From contig CAJQUW010000872.1 of NCBI GenBank assembly GCA_907163375.1, positions 248,001 through 312,000 of the forward strand: DNA of 64,000 nt. The letters run 5' to 3'. A program made the translations under genes and the position numbers. Each line of letters starts with the position of its first letter. Positions within the stretch are counted from its first letter, which is position 1. The stretch is from Prostheceraeus crozeri. Taxonomy: Eukaryota; Platyhelminthes; Polycladida; Euryleptidae. Shown here in pieces: positions 22,006-32,753 of the stretch. The notes beneath the pieces are model-generated. The model worked only from the letters and a program-made list of their open reading frames with translations, was not told where the DNA came from and did no database searches.

Positions 22006-23727
22006 ATGAAGAACATGATTTTGCTCACAGAATATTCAATGGACATTCTACGTTCACAATTGGATTCTATTATGATCAACGACGACGTAAATATATTAAT
22101 CGGGATAAGAGGAAGGTTGAAAATCACTGACGATGAATGGAAGCTATTTCTAGGCACTGAGAACGCTTCCATGGAGGCGTTATCAAAAACACATGATTTA
22201 AGTGGCTTGAGCAACTGCCCTGAGAATCTTGCGGTAAAGCCGCTATCTTCACCACTGTTTATGGCCGCTGCATGTGGAGCGATTCAATGTTTGAGATATA
22301 TTATGCGCTTGGTTAATGTCACTGAAGTAAAGCCTAATCAGGACAACGTACTTCATGCAATTATTTACGGCAAGCAGCTCAATTTATTGAGCGATGAAAC
22401 TTTGCACAAAATCTTAAAAATTCTGGAGTCCGATCTGACAAAAGACAATTTTCGTCATCTACATTATCACATTGGCAATCAAGGCTTGCGTCCTGCTGAG
22501 TTGGCTATCTTTGTCGGCGAGTTTTATGTTGGTCAGTTTATGCTTTATCATTCTGTTCTCCCTGTAATAAAGAAAGTCAGGTGTGGTACAAAAACATATA
22601 TCACGTTGAACGTTGATTGCTATGACATATTCCATCTCAATTCTCGTCTCATGGTATCTCCCCTGATGTTAGTTATTGCAAATCCTTCTGTCAAAAATTT
22701 GCATAGAATGAAACACAGTGGAGTGTTTAAATCACAATCACTTATGAGAGAGTGGATGGAAGTATTGTACAAACGAAATCGTTATTTTTTACTAAGTACA
22801 TTTTGCGTCTTCTTTTTGCTTGTGATGATACTACTTTTCTGTAGGTTTCAGTATACTTTTAGTCACATCAAAAGGAAATGTAGCAACATAACTAATTACA
22901 AGCAGTCACTTACGGAGAATGTGTTAAAGTTTGGAGAAATTTTCGTGCTAATTAGCAATATTTTGCTAGCACTCTATTGCAATGCTGTCAGTTTATTCGG
23001 TTGCATCAAGCATTACAAGTCAAATTGTGGTCTCAAATCACCTATTAACTACTTTCAATCGCCAATATGGCCGACTTTATTGAATTTTAACATTCCATCA
23101 ATTGGAATTTTGGCTTGCAGTATATTGTGGATGACTTTGCTACTACGCCCATTAGCATTTTGCGATAATGTTCATACATGGCTATCAATGATATACTTCT
23201 TATTGATTCTGCTATTGACTTATACTGCATTGTATTCTGGTGTTTTGTTGCCATTTTTCGGCACATTTCTCTTCAATTTCTTTCTTTTGCTAAAACAATG
23301 GGTTATTTTTATAGGGCTTTATATTTTTGCGATTTTCGTTTTTGCCCATTGCACAGCAAATGCAAACCAAGCCCTGAATTTATTGCCTGATCTTCAGGAA
23401 CAGCTTTATGGAAGTAGGATGAAGTCGTTTTATACGACTTTTCTAATGACACTGAGTATTATAGGGATTCCAAGAGAAGAACTTAATCTCAACATAATTT
23501 TGAATGGTGTTACTTGCATAATCATCATACCAATTATGCTTTTTAATTACATAATTGGAACAGCTACTTCAGAGCTCGCAAATATTTCTGATGTAGCTGA
23601 AGAAGCCATTTGTATACACAAGATGGTTTCAGTAATATGGGGGGAGATTACATTTGCACATATTCACGAACGCCGGCGCAGCACACACATGACATCTGTA
23701 ACTATATGTTTAAATGATATATCGTGA
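22006..23727 (+). CDS. TRP-like six-helix ion channel with N-terminal ankyrin-type repeats
   Basis: Open frame of 573 codons; an in-frame stop lies 28 bases upstream of the ATG, though a pyrimidine-rich stretch ending in AG just before it leaves room for an upstream exon. Residues about 80-190 show ankyrin-like helices (SPLFMAAACGAIQCLRYIM; GLRPAELAIFVGEF). Membrane spans are near 260-281, 306-333, 360-383, 392-420 and 430-448, with a pore helix around 473-487 (SFYTTFLMTLSIIGIP) and a last span near 497-520. The C-terminal tail begins TSELANISDVAEEA, in the place of the TRP helix. This layout fits the TRPC/TRPA-like families that are expanded in marine invertebrates. It would act as a cation channel, probably sensory. 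The cytoplasmic tail is short and the exact subfamily is uncertain. Confidence 0.75.
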   Translation: MKNMILLTEYSMDILRSQLDSIMINDDVNILIGIRGRLKITDDEWKLFLGTENASMEALSKTHDLSGLSNCPENLAVKPLSSPLFMAAACGAIQCLRYIMRLVNVTEVKPNQDNVLHAIIYGKQLNLLSDETLHKILKILESDLTKDNFRHLHYHIGNQGLRPAELAIFVGEFYVGQFMLYHSVLPVIKKVRCGTKTYITLNVDCYDIFHLNSRLMVSPLMLVIANPSVKNLHRMKHSGVFKSQSLMREWMEVLYKRNRYFLLSTFCVFFLLVMILLFCRFQYTFSHIKRKCSNITNYKQSLTENVLKFGEIFVLISNILLALYCNAVSLFGCIKHYKSNCGLKSPINYFQSPIWPTLLNFNIPSIGILACSILWMTLLLRPLAFCDNVHTWLSMIYFLLILLLTYTALYSGVLLPFFGTFLFNFFLLLKQWVIFIGLYIFAIFVFAHCTANANQALNLLPDLQEQLYGSRMKSFYTTFLMTLSIIGIPREELNLNIILNGVTCIIIIPIMLFNYIIGTATSELANISDVAEEAICIHKMVSVIWGEITFAHIHERRRSTHMTSVTICLNDIS

Positions 23728-25669
23728 TCCTCCCTGAGCTCCTGTAACAATATAGGCCTACCGCATTATGAGTTGCTTAGATTCAAGGGTGTCGTGCGAA
23801 CATAAATTTGGGGCACCCAATAGGGATATAATAATGATCATCATTCAAAATGTGCAGATTCTAAATGCAGATTCACTATATCTCCCGCTACCATTACGAA
23901 AAACCTCCGCGCTCCCCAATCATTTTTTGGATATCATCTTTAAACAGTATGACTCCATGAGTTGTGTAGCATGAACAACGAATATTCAGTAAATAATGCG
24001 CATAGGAGATTTGAAGATTATTGAATTGCAGATATCGTCAATGCTGACGTGGAAGCTAATTATGAAAACTTTCTCCATGACTACGACCATTGTACACGGC
24101 AAATTCATTCGGCACAATGTGCATTCTACCTATAGATTGATATAATCAAAGAACGAAATATTTTTTCTCCTATTCTCAGACAAATAAATCCAACTAAAAT
24201 CATTACCTGAAGATACTAATTAACCTAATTTTTTAAGTACTTCAAAAACAGAAATTTTCATTTTAGGTGTATAGTGAAAGACCTATCAAAGTGCACGAAA
24301 ACTTATGAAATCATGGATTAAATGACATCACAGTTGACTGACCTGATAGTTTCATTATTTCAAGTAGTTTACGTTTAAGTGAAGTAATAATAACGAATTC
24401 CAAAACTTTGAGGACGCTCGGGCGACCTCAGTCGTTTATCGAATGTCGCTCTGATTGGATTGCGTTTGGTTGTTCCGTTTCACATAACAATAGTACAAAG
24501 AAACATTTTACTTTGAATTATTTTCAACCGGTCTTTGTGTTTTAACATTGTGTATTCACAATGCTCGTGTTGTAAAACTCCTATAAAACTATTGTACTCC
24601 TATCAGTAATAATTTAAGTGATTGAATGCAGTTGTTATTTAAGCTCATTTTGAATAATTTTAGAATACATGTGCTATCTTTCATATAGCTAATCAGCGTT
24701 TTGCTTACTTTCGTGTGATTTGAACAGAAGGAATTTTGTGAAAGCTGTATACAAATCGGTTCGATTCGGAAGTCTAATAGGGGTCCCCAACAATTCAGAT
24801 TCGTATCTCAATTTTCGCTGATTTATTAATATGACTCATGTATTTAATCATATATATCTCATCCACATGTACAACTAGTTAAAGTCTAGCCGCATTGAGT
24901 AAGTTGTGAGTCTAGCCATTTATAACTCAATTGAAGCCGTGATTTTCATCAATCCTAGCATTGATTCTGTTAGTTAATAATTTCGAAAGGTGCATGAGCA
25001 TAACAGATCCATAACCTATACTGGAAAAATAAGCTGCTAACCGAATTCCCTAAAAATTGGGCCAATTCAGAAGCAGATTTGTTTTTGGCTAAGTGCTTCA
25101 AGATTCTTGTCAGAAAAGTTTTATTCTATTTGATCTTTAAGTTTTGTGCTACTTACACATTACTATCTCTATATCATCGAGTAGACTACATCAGAGAAAT
25201 CAGATTTGAATAACATTTCGGCCTAAACAACACTTCACTATTTTATTAAAGGGTTAGCTAGGTCTGTCAATTATTGGATCTTCCAAAATCTCTGTAACAC
25301 TGAGAATGGAGATTTGAACTCCGCATGAAGACCGACACGACATTGATAGATAGATGGGTATACCCAATTAACCAAATATCAAATTCTAAGCTTTCTTTCT
25401 ATCTGTCATCCAGGCTAATTCTCCGAGCTGGGGCAAGCATACTAACAGTAGTTTGGCTGTTATCTAGCATGACTCTAGAAAAAGTTTACTTTATTCAACA
25501 AGTTCTCAAACAAAAATCTCACATTTACCGATACATACTCAGTCCTCAAAATCACTTAATTTAAATTTTTAACACCACCTGGACGATAGTTATGGTGACA
25601 TCGCTGAATGAAGCTATATGGTTGTTTTGAAAACTATAATGTAAATTTTGACTATATTTGATATAATAT
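23728..25669. other. Intergenic DNA between channel gene and LINE nest
   Basis: AT-rich with short chance frames; no convincing poly(A) signal directly after the channel stop and no repeats recognised. Confidence 0.45.
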
Positions 25670-26045
25670 TAGATACTAATGGCATAATGGGAGGTGAACG
25701 AAATATTCCAGCTACTATGCGTTAACGCTTGAAAGGGATAAAACTGTGAAGCAAGTTCATACTGATCCTGGCCATTCTGAACATGAGTAGTTGTTACTGG
25801 CGGGGGAGGGACATCACCACAGCATTTTCTACATTTGTAGTTGGAATCAGCTCTCAATGATCCCGCAATCTCTGAGCATTTGTGATGGATGCCATTCTTG
25901 CAGCCGACGCAGTACATCGAGTTTCTCCCTATGGCCCCGTCTGCTGCATATGCCACACGGAAATCTGCCAGTGTCCTTTGTTTCCTCGATCATCCTGGCA
26001 TGCGCAGTTCATGACCTTGGTCTTCTTCAGGTTAACCCGAAGACC

Positions 26046-27261
26046 GTGTATACTTACTTGTACTTGTATCGGCTGTTGGCATTACTGGCTTCGCCGGCTC
26101 CAATGATGGCCGAGTCTCGGACCAGGGCAGCTCAAACTCTAGGGTTTGAGGCCAGGTCGGCTACCATATTGGTCCATTGTAACTCCCAACGGCGTCTGCC
26201 GTATGTTTGCGGCCCCAGCAACGGTTGAAGATTAGCTTTGATAGTGTCCGTCCATTTCTTCAGTTGGCCTCCACGCCGCCGACGCCATCCGGTACATGGA
26301 CTTGGAAAGATAATGTTCGGGAGTATGTCTCCAGATCTTCAGAGAGCATGACCAAGCCAGCGAAGTCAGCGGCGTTTGATAGTCAACCTCAGGGGTAGCA
26401 TGTTGGTCCTTTGGAGAAGCTGACCGTTGGATATCCGATCCCTAATTCGGATGTGCAGGATTCTACGGAGGCAACATCGATCAAATACTTCGAACTTAAG
26501 TTGCATCAGTCGTACGCATGGTCCAAGAGTTTCACAGCCATATAAGAATATTGATTTAACAAGGGCTTCATAGATCTTTGTTGTCAGACTGATCTCACGA
26601 CGTGACCACAGATGTTTCTACAAGCGGGTAAACGCATAACAGGCCAAGTTTACACGTCTGGCGATGTCATCTTCAGACTGGCCATTGGACATAACAGATG
26701 AGCCTAAGTAGATGAATCGATCAACTTCTTCAAGCGTAATCCCATTCACCATCATAAGGATCTTCTCCTGAGCTTATAATCCGTCCTGATTGTGTCCTGA
26801 TCCGTCCGTAATGATTTTTGCTATTCTGCATTTATTTTCATTCCAAAACTTCTTGACGTCTCCACAATGCGATTCAGCACAAGTTGAAGATCTTGGTATG
26901 ACTCAGCCAAAACTGCGATGTCATCCGCGAAATCTAGATCAGTGACTGAATAGTCTGGTAATCCTCACTCCTTGGAAACCGGTCGGCGCTTCGGACATTA
27001 ATCCGTTGATGGCGTAAATTAAGAGGATTGGGGGAAAGGATGCATCCTTGCCGACCAGTAGAATTGGCATTAAAAAATCACTTTCTTCACCATACACTCT
27101 AACCTTTGATCTGGTGCAAGAGTATAATATACCTTCAGCAGCTTAAGGAGTTTCACGGGCATCCCGTCCATTTGTAACCAAATCCATAAAGAGTCAAAAG
27201 CCGCGATCGATGAAGCAAGCGACCGTCTTCTGCTGAAGACGATGGCGGTGCTCCAAGACCC
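26046..27261 (-). mobile_element. Second LINE, 5'-truncated, inserted into the first
   Basis: Minus-strand sequence holds a reverse-transcriptase part (AAFDSLW, then a palm with DLDFADDIAVLAESYQD and VLNRIVETSRSFGMKIN) and a C-terminal part with RRRLRWLGHALRRSGD and RRRRGGQLKKWTDTIK. The hexamer AAGACC flanks it (26,040-26,045 and 27,262-27,267) and fits a target-site duplication. The 3' end has an ACAAGT/AAGT-type simple tail (26,046-26,080 as complement), as in LINEs that end in microsatellites. Length 1,216 bp; stops and frameshifts are present. Confidence 0.75.
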
Positions 27262-27566
27262 AAGACCATCTTTCCAGGCAGTGTATCTTTGCTCTAGGCA
27301 CTCCAGTGGATAAGCCGAAATAACAAAATCATCTGCAGACAAGAGTTCATGCTGACAACCTGTTCGAAATTCGCGAGAAAGTGTCTCCTGACAATCACAA
27401 AAAGAAGTGGGCGCAAAGCTGATTCTTGATGCACGCCTGCTGTAACCTCGAATTCAGAACTGAAACCACCCCTCACTCTGAACTTAGATCTTGTGTGTCG
27501 GTACATGGCCTGAACAGTCCAAATGATCCATTCCTCGACACCAACTACCCTCATTGCCCACCACAA

Positions 27567-27568
<2 letters not shown>

Positions 27569-27606
<38 letters not shown>
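27569..27606. repeat. (TC)19 microsatellite inside the LINE
   Basis: 38 bases of perfect TC/GA dinucleotide repeat right after the FVELEKAFD motif of the split LINE, filling the place where the RT palm loop should continue. Confidence 0.95.
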
Positions 27607-27607
<1 letters not shown>

Positions 27608-27938
27608 ACACTCAATCAAACGCTTTCTCCAATTCAACAAATACAAAATACAGTTCTTTTCGTTTTTCAATAATCTCTTCCTGTAGCTGTCCCAAAATGG
27701 AAATTGCATCAATTGTCGCTCGTCCCGTCATGAAGCCGAATTGAATTGAGTCAATTGACACCTGTTGTCTGATGAATGGCTCAAGCACTCTTTCCAGAAT
27801 TTTCAGGACTTGGTCCTGCAACTTAGGGCCTCAGTAGTTGCCTCTCTCAAGAGCATCGCCTTTACTTTTGCAGCAGTTAATGATGAACGACAGATTCTAA
27901 TCTTCAGGTATTTTTCCCTCTCGGATACAGGCATTTGA

Positions 27939-28672
27939 TAGTCCGGGAGCCAGCGTGAAGTTGTGCAGGGAACGAGGTAGTACATAAAACTTTCAATAGC
28001 CATATACAACTCTACTACGCCAAAACTCCGCGTCTGCGGATATATCATAGTTTTACGAAATAGAGAGGATAACAAGGATAATGAATTTCCAATGGGAAAA
28101 TGTGTTTATTTAAGGTGTTTTGACTGACTTTTTCGAATTTTAGCTCAAAAAGTTACACAAATTGGTATTTTTGTTGCACACAAAGTAATAGAATCATCTC
28201 ACAGATATTAACAAATCAAAGGAGTTATAAATTCATTGGAAGAGGTGAAGTAAAGTGTACAAAAGGACCCTTTTGAAGTGTACAAACAGAAATTTTTCTG
28301 AAAAAACTTTTCCAAAAAAAATTTGCCAATTAACCAACGAAAAGTGTTGTTTGTACACTTCTGAAAATCTCATCAATGAATGCTAACTCAATTTGAAAGT
28401 TATGATCTGAAAGATCACTCATTAAAAAAGTTCAAAAAAATAATTTGTGTAAACTTTTACAATTGTTAAACGGAAAAAAATGGAAAATTTCGCTTAAATG
28501 TCACATTTTACAATGGAATTACATAGGATTTTGTTATGTCTCAATTTTCTTAAAGCAATACTTTTGATTAGGCGACGTCAGTGGGTTAGTAAAAATTAGG
28601 TGTACTATGCTTTGTGAAGAGTTTTTTTGCGTAGGTGTCGTTCTGCACAACTTCACGCTGGCTCCCGGACTA
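27939..28672. mobile_element. 734-bp non-autonomous TIR element inserted in the LINE
   Basis: Perfect 30-base terminal inverted repeats starting TAGTCCGGGAGCCAGCGTG, with looser inverted similarity further in. The trinucleotide TGA flanks both ends (27,936-27,938 and 28,673-28,675). Taking the element plus one TGA out restores the reading register of the host LINE between its VEMIRAGED and IREGKIPED motifs, which confirms the boundaries. No transposase frame. A 3-bp target duplication points to a PIF/Harbinger-, CMC- or Academ-like mobiliser; the TIR does not decide which. Confidence 0.85.
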
Positions 28673-29318
28673 TGATGGCATGGCTGACAAATCGACGGCA
28701 GTATCTTCCCCAGCGCGGATCATTTCTACTACTACAACCGATGGGCCAGCTGCTTTCCTGTCCAAATGCCCAAATGTTCTTGCCTTCAACAGCTATTTTG
28801 ATCTTAGTGGCATCAATTCAAGGAGGGGGGCCTATAGTTGGTGGAACACATGCAAGTAGACTGTGATTCCAATTGAACCCAACATTCAACATGGCATCAT
28901 AGTAGCTCTTCCATGCAGCTAGCATGTCAGCATCAGAATATGTAATGCTTCTATCTTCTCTTTTGATGCAATTATAAAATCTCTTTCGCCAATAACATCT
29001 TGATTTTCTTCCTTTGTTTGTTGCCCGTTTTGCCTAAATGTAGGCTTCTTTATTTCCTCCCTTTTTCCATTCCTTCAAGAGTTAACGTTTCCTCTTTACC
29101 GCATATTCAACTGCTGCTTCATTCCACCACCAAGTCTCTCTTCGTCTGACTGATTCACCGTTGGTAAACCCAAATGAATGCTCACATGCTCCAAGCGAAC
29201 TTGACTTCATAACTGACCACAACCCTTCAACATCATGTGACTGGACTGCAGATTGGAATCGCTCTGATGCATCCTTTTCATAATCAGCACGAGCGGTGGG
29301 TCACTTAAGCTTCCAAAC

Positions 29319-30170
29319 ATAGAGTAGGTATATTGTGTAGAGTAGCAAATCAGCATTTATCAAATCCCCAATGTGTATGCACATTCGATTTTATTAAATG
29401 AACTCAAGGGAGATACAGTTGGAATTGTTTCGAAATGTGAGATATGCAGATTTTTTTGCAGTTTTGAAGAAATTACAACGGAATTAAGTGATCATGATAG
29501 TATAATGCAGAAGGAAATTATATCATTCTACAGATCGTCCGTGTCATGACAGCCTTTGAAGAGGTAATGTTTGTTAAATTACCAACTCGATGATCTGCAA
29601 TTGCTTTCATGCTGAACCTTAAGGGAATCTTCTTAAGCGTGATCATACCATAAGCAACCTGCCCGCACTGGTAGAGCAAAATAACAGAATCAAAGACAAT
29701 TATTTCAATTAACTTTGAAGGATGTAAATGGATCCACATCAACATTCAGATTCAAGAAGCAAAACATAATAGTAAATCATAAATTCATGCCGATGAAAAT
29801 TGAATAAAAAACATGTAATTCCAGCCACGGAAGCACAAAAGGATCTGACTTTTTCAGAAGTCGACTTCCATTATAATGCCGTTCATTAGATTACTTTGAT
29901 CATCAGCATAATTTTGGCTTAGCTACGATGTCTGCTAGCAAATATTCATTCCTTTTGATATCCAACTTGTTTCATACTACTTATAAAGGGGGCGTCATGG
30001 CGGTAGAATATATATTGGCAAAATTTTAGCATTTTCAAAACTGGTCAAATAATTTTTTGGACCGCAGGAACGTAATCTCCCCAAAAAAACTGAATCTTCT
30101 CATATAAAAATTTTTACTGAATACAGATTACTTATTTGAGTCGACACTCTACCTACATATACTTACTCTG
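29319..30170. mobile_element. ~850-bp TIR element (ATAGAGTA family) inserted in the LINE
   Basis: Left end ATAGAGTAGGTATATTGTG and right end the complement of CAGAGTAAGTATATGTAGG form imperfect terminal inverted repeats of about 25 bases. It interrupts the LINE between its endonuclease and linker parts. No coding capacity. Further copies or part copies fill 30,632-32,518. Confidence 0.75.
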
Positions 30171-30631
30171 CTTACAAATGAGGAGTTTAGGAGCCAAAAT
30201 TCTCTTCTTCGGTGGTCTTACTGTGATACATTCATGCCGCAAATAAGCAGCTTATGTTGCGATATGCACTCTTCACTTCTAATTCCAATGACGTTTGCAC
30301 CACGAACTAGGTTCAGGTACGCCTGTCCAACCAACACAGTCGATCTGAATCGATGCGGACCCAGACCTATAGGTAACTAGCCAAACAGGCCACTTTCTCA
30401 AAGAAGGTGGTGACCACCGCAAGGTTGAGATCAACACACAGTTCCAAAAACCCGGTTCCTTCAACATTCCTGGATCTAAAATCATGATTATCATGAAAAC
30501 CATGGAAGACATCAGAAAACCTGCCAACATGCCCATTCAGGTCACCACCAACAAACAGCAGTTCTCCACCAGATACGGCTGCGTAGGCGCTGAAAATGTT
30601 GATCGTTTCCTTCTTAATTAGAACTCTGAAC

Positions 30632-32518
30632 CATAGAGTAGATATATTAGGTAGAAACTCCGAATTTATCAAATCCCCAATGTGTCACACTTTCGATTTC
30701 ATCAAATGAACTCAAGGGAGATGCAGGTGCTATATTGGCACCAAATGTGCGATATGCATATTTTTGCAGAAATTACAATGGATTTATGGTCAATGATCAT
30801 GATTGTAATAAAGAAGGAATGATGGTATTTCACAGATTCTCATGAGAACCTTGGAGATTTAATGTTTGCTGAATGAGAAATTCGATGGGTTCCATTACTT
30901 TCATGCTCAATTTCAAGAGTATTTTAAGCGTGATCATATCACAGACACGTTACTCATAGAGTATAGGTAGAGCGTCGACTCAAAAAAGTATCTGTATAGA
31001 GTAAAAATTTTTATATGAAAAGATTCAGTTTTTTGCGGAGATTACGTTCCCGTGGTCCAAAAAATTATTTGAGCAGTTTTAAAAAAGTCAAAATTTTGCC
31101 AATTTATATACTACCGAGATGACTCTCCTAAATAAGTAGTATGAAACAAGTTGTATATCAAAAGGAATGAATACTTACTAATAAGCATCCTAACAAAGCG
31201 GAAATCAAGCTGATTATGAAGAGAATTTCATGAATTGTATTATGATGGAAGTCTTCATGAAAAAGTCATGATATTATTCGTGCTCTCTCAGCTGAAATTT
31301 CAAGTTTTTAATTTAATTTTCACCGGCATGATTTTATGATTCACTAAATTCATGTTTCATTTCTTGAATCTGAATAGTGATGTGGATCCATTTACATCCT
31401 TCAAAGTCAATTGAAATCATTGTCTTTTCTGTTATTTTGCTCTACCAGTGCGGGGAGGTTGCTTATGGTATGATCACGCTTAAGAAGATTCCCTTGAGGT
31501 TGAGCATGAAAGCAATTGCAGGTCATTGAGTTGCTAATTTGAAAAACATTACCTCTTCAAAGGCTGTCATGACACGGACGATCTGTAAAATAATATCATT
31601 TCAATCTGCTTTTTACTATCATGATCAGTCGATTCCGTTGCAATTTCTTCAAAACTGCATAAATATGCATGTCTCACATTTGGAAACAATTCCGACTGTA
31701 TCTCCCTTGAGTTCATTTAATAAATTTGAAAGTGTATACACATTGGGGATTTAATAAATGCGGAGCTGCCACTTTACCTAATATGTTTACTCTATGAATT
31801 GCATTGTAGTGAAAGTCTTCATGAAAAAGTCGCGATATCAAATCGACTTTGCGCGATATTATTCGTGCCTTCTCAGCTGAAATTTCAAGTTTTTAATTCA
31901 ATTTTCACCGGTATGATTTGGTGATTCACTAAATTCATGTTTCATTTCTTGAATCTGAATAGTGATCTGGACCTATATTTACATCTTTCAAAGTTAATTG
32001 AAATCCCTGTCTTTGATTGTGTGATTTTGCTCTGTCAGCGGTAGGCCCCTGTGATACATGATCATGCTTAAGAAAATACTCTTGAGGTTGAGCATGGAAA
32101 TAATAGGAACCCATCGAATTGCTAATTCAGCAAACATTGAATCTGGAAGGTTCTCATGAGAGCTTGTGAAATAATATCATTCCTTCTGCATTGCAATCAT
32201 GATCACACAAATCTGTTGTAATTTTTGCAAAACTGCAAAAATTTGCATATCTCACATTTGGTGACAATACCACCTGTATCTCTCTTGAGTTCATTTAATA
32301 AAATCGAAAGTGTATACACATTGGGGATTTAATAAATTCGGAGTTACCACTCTACCTATTATATCTACTCTATGGTCGACATTCTACCTATATATCCCTA
32401 CTCTATGGATCACGGGAACGTAATCTCCCCAAAAAACTGAATCTCTTCATATAAAAATTTTCATGGTATGCATATTCTTACTTGAGTCGACACTCTGCCT
32501 ATAGATACTTACTCTATG
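30632..32518. repeat. Cluster of inverted and nested copies of the ATAGAGTA family
   Basis: The terminal motif close to CTCTACCTATATATACTTACTCTATG recurs here near 30,632, 30,955, 31,770, 32,349, 32,381 and 32,489, in both orientations. An outer unit runs 30,632-31,796 with long inverted ends that share CCCCAATGTG. A shorter tandem unit follows to 32,374, and two end pieces follow that. Interior blocks such as GGTTGAGCATG, CTTAAGAAGATTC and GGATCCATTTACATCCTTC also occur in inverse order in the 29,319-30,170 copy. Confidence 0.75.
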
Positions 32519-32540
32519 ATTGGATTATGATTATACCCAC

Positions 32541-32602
32541 AGACATCGAACACTATACGCATTAAGGTTGATAGTTGACTTAGTTATTGATGTTCGATGT
32601 CT
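32541..32602. repeat. Short fold-back, 12-bp perfect arms
   Basis: AGACATCGAACA at 32,541-32,552 is inverted at 32,591-32,602, and the outer bases remain largely complementary. It lies directly next to the repeat cluster. Confidence 0.6.
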
Positions 32603-32692
32603 ATGATTCGACCATACTTAATGGATTGGACACAATTGCAGGGTGACAGCTAGATTCTGCAGCAGTCCTGCTCTAGAAGAATTTGAATATTG

Positions 32693-32753
32693 CGAACCAT
32701 AGACATCAGATAATGTAATTCCTAATAATGTCATCCGATGTCTATGGTTGCGA
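32693..32753. repeat. Near-palindrome, about 60 bp
   Basis: AACCATAGACATC on the left is perfectly inverted as GATGTCTATGGTT on the right, with looser complementarity to the centre. It shares the AGACATC core with the fold-back at 32,541, so the two are probably ends or copies of one small element. Confidence 0.65.

Larger units (their letters stand above)
25670..30631 (-). mobile_element. Degraded RTE-like LINE split into four pieces by three insertions
   Basis: On the minus strand the order is as follows. An APE-type endonuclease piece (30,631-30,171) has ELLFVGGDLNGHVGRF and SEECISQHKLLICGM-like sequence. A linker (29,318-28,673) has RRETWWWNEAAVEYA and KAAGPSVVVVEMIRAGED. A reverse-transcriptase piece (27,938-27,268) has IREGKIPED, SKGDALERGNY, FVELEKAFD and LLSADDFVIS. 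An end piece (26,045-25,670) has LRVNLKKTKVMN and a Cys-rich YCVGCKNGIHHKCSEI domain. The pieces meet in register when the insertions are taken out. Several in-frame stops and frameshifts are present (for example TAG at the usual Trp of the PEDW motif), so it is dead. The 5' end is cut by the repeat cluster at 30,632. Confidence 0.8.

Noticed and set aside
27426-27744. Frames with Ser-Leu or Arg-Glu runs
   Set aside because: Product of the (TC)n microsatellite inside a dead LINE.
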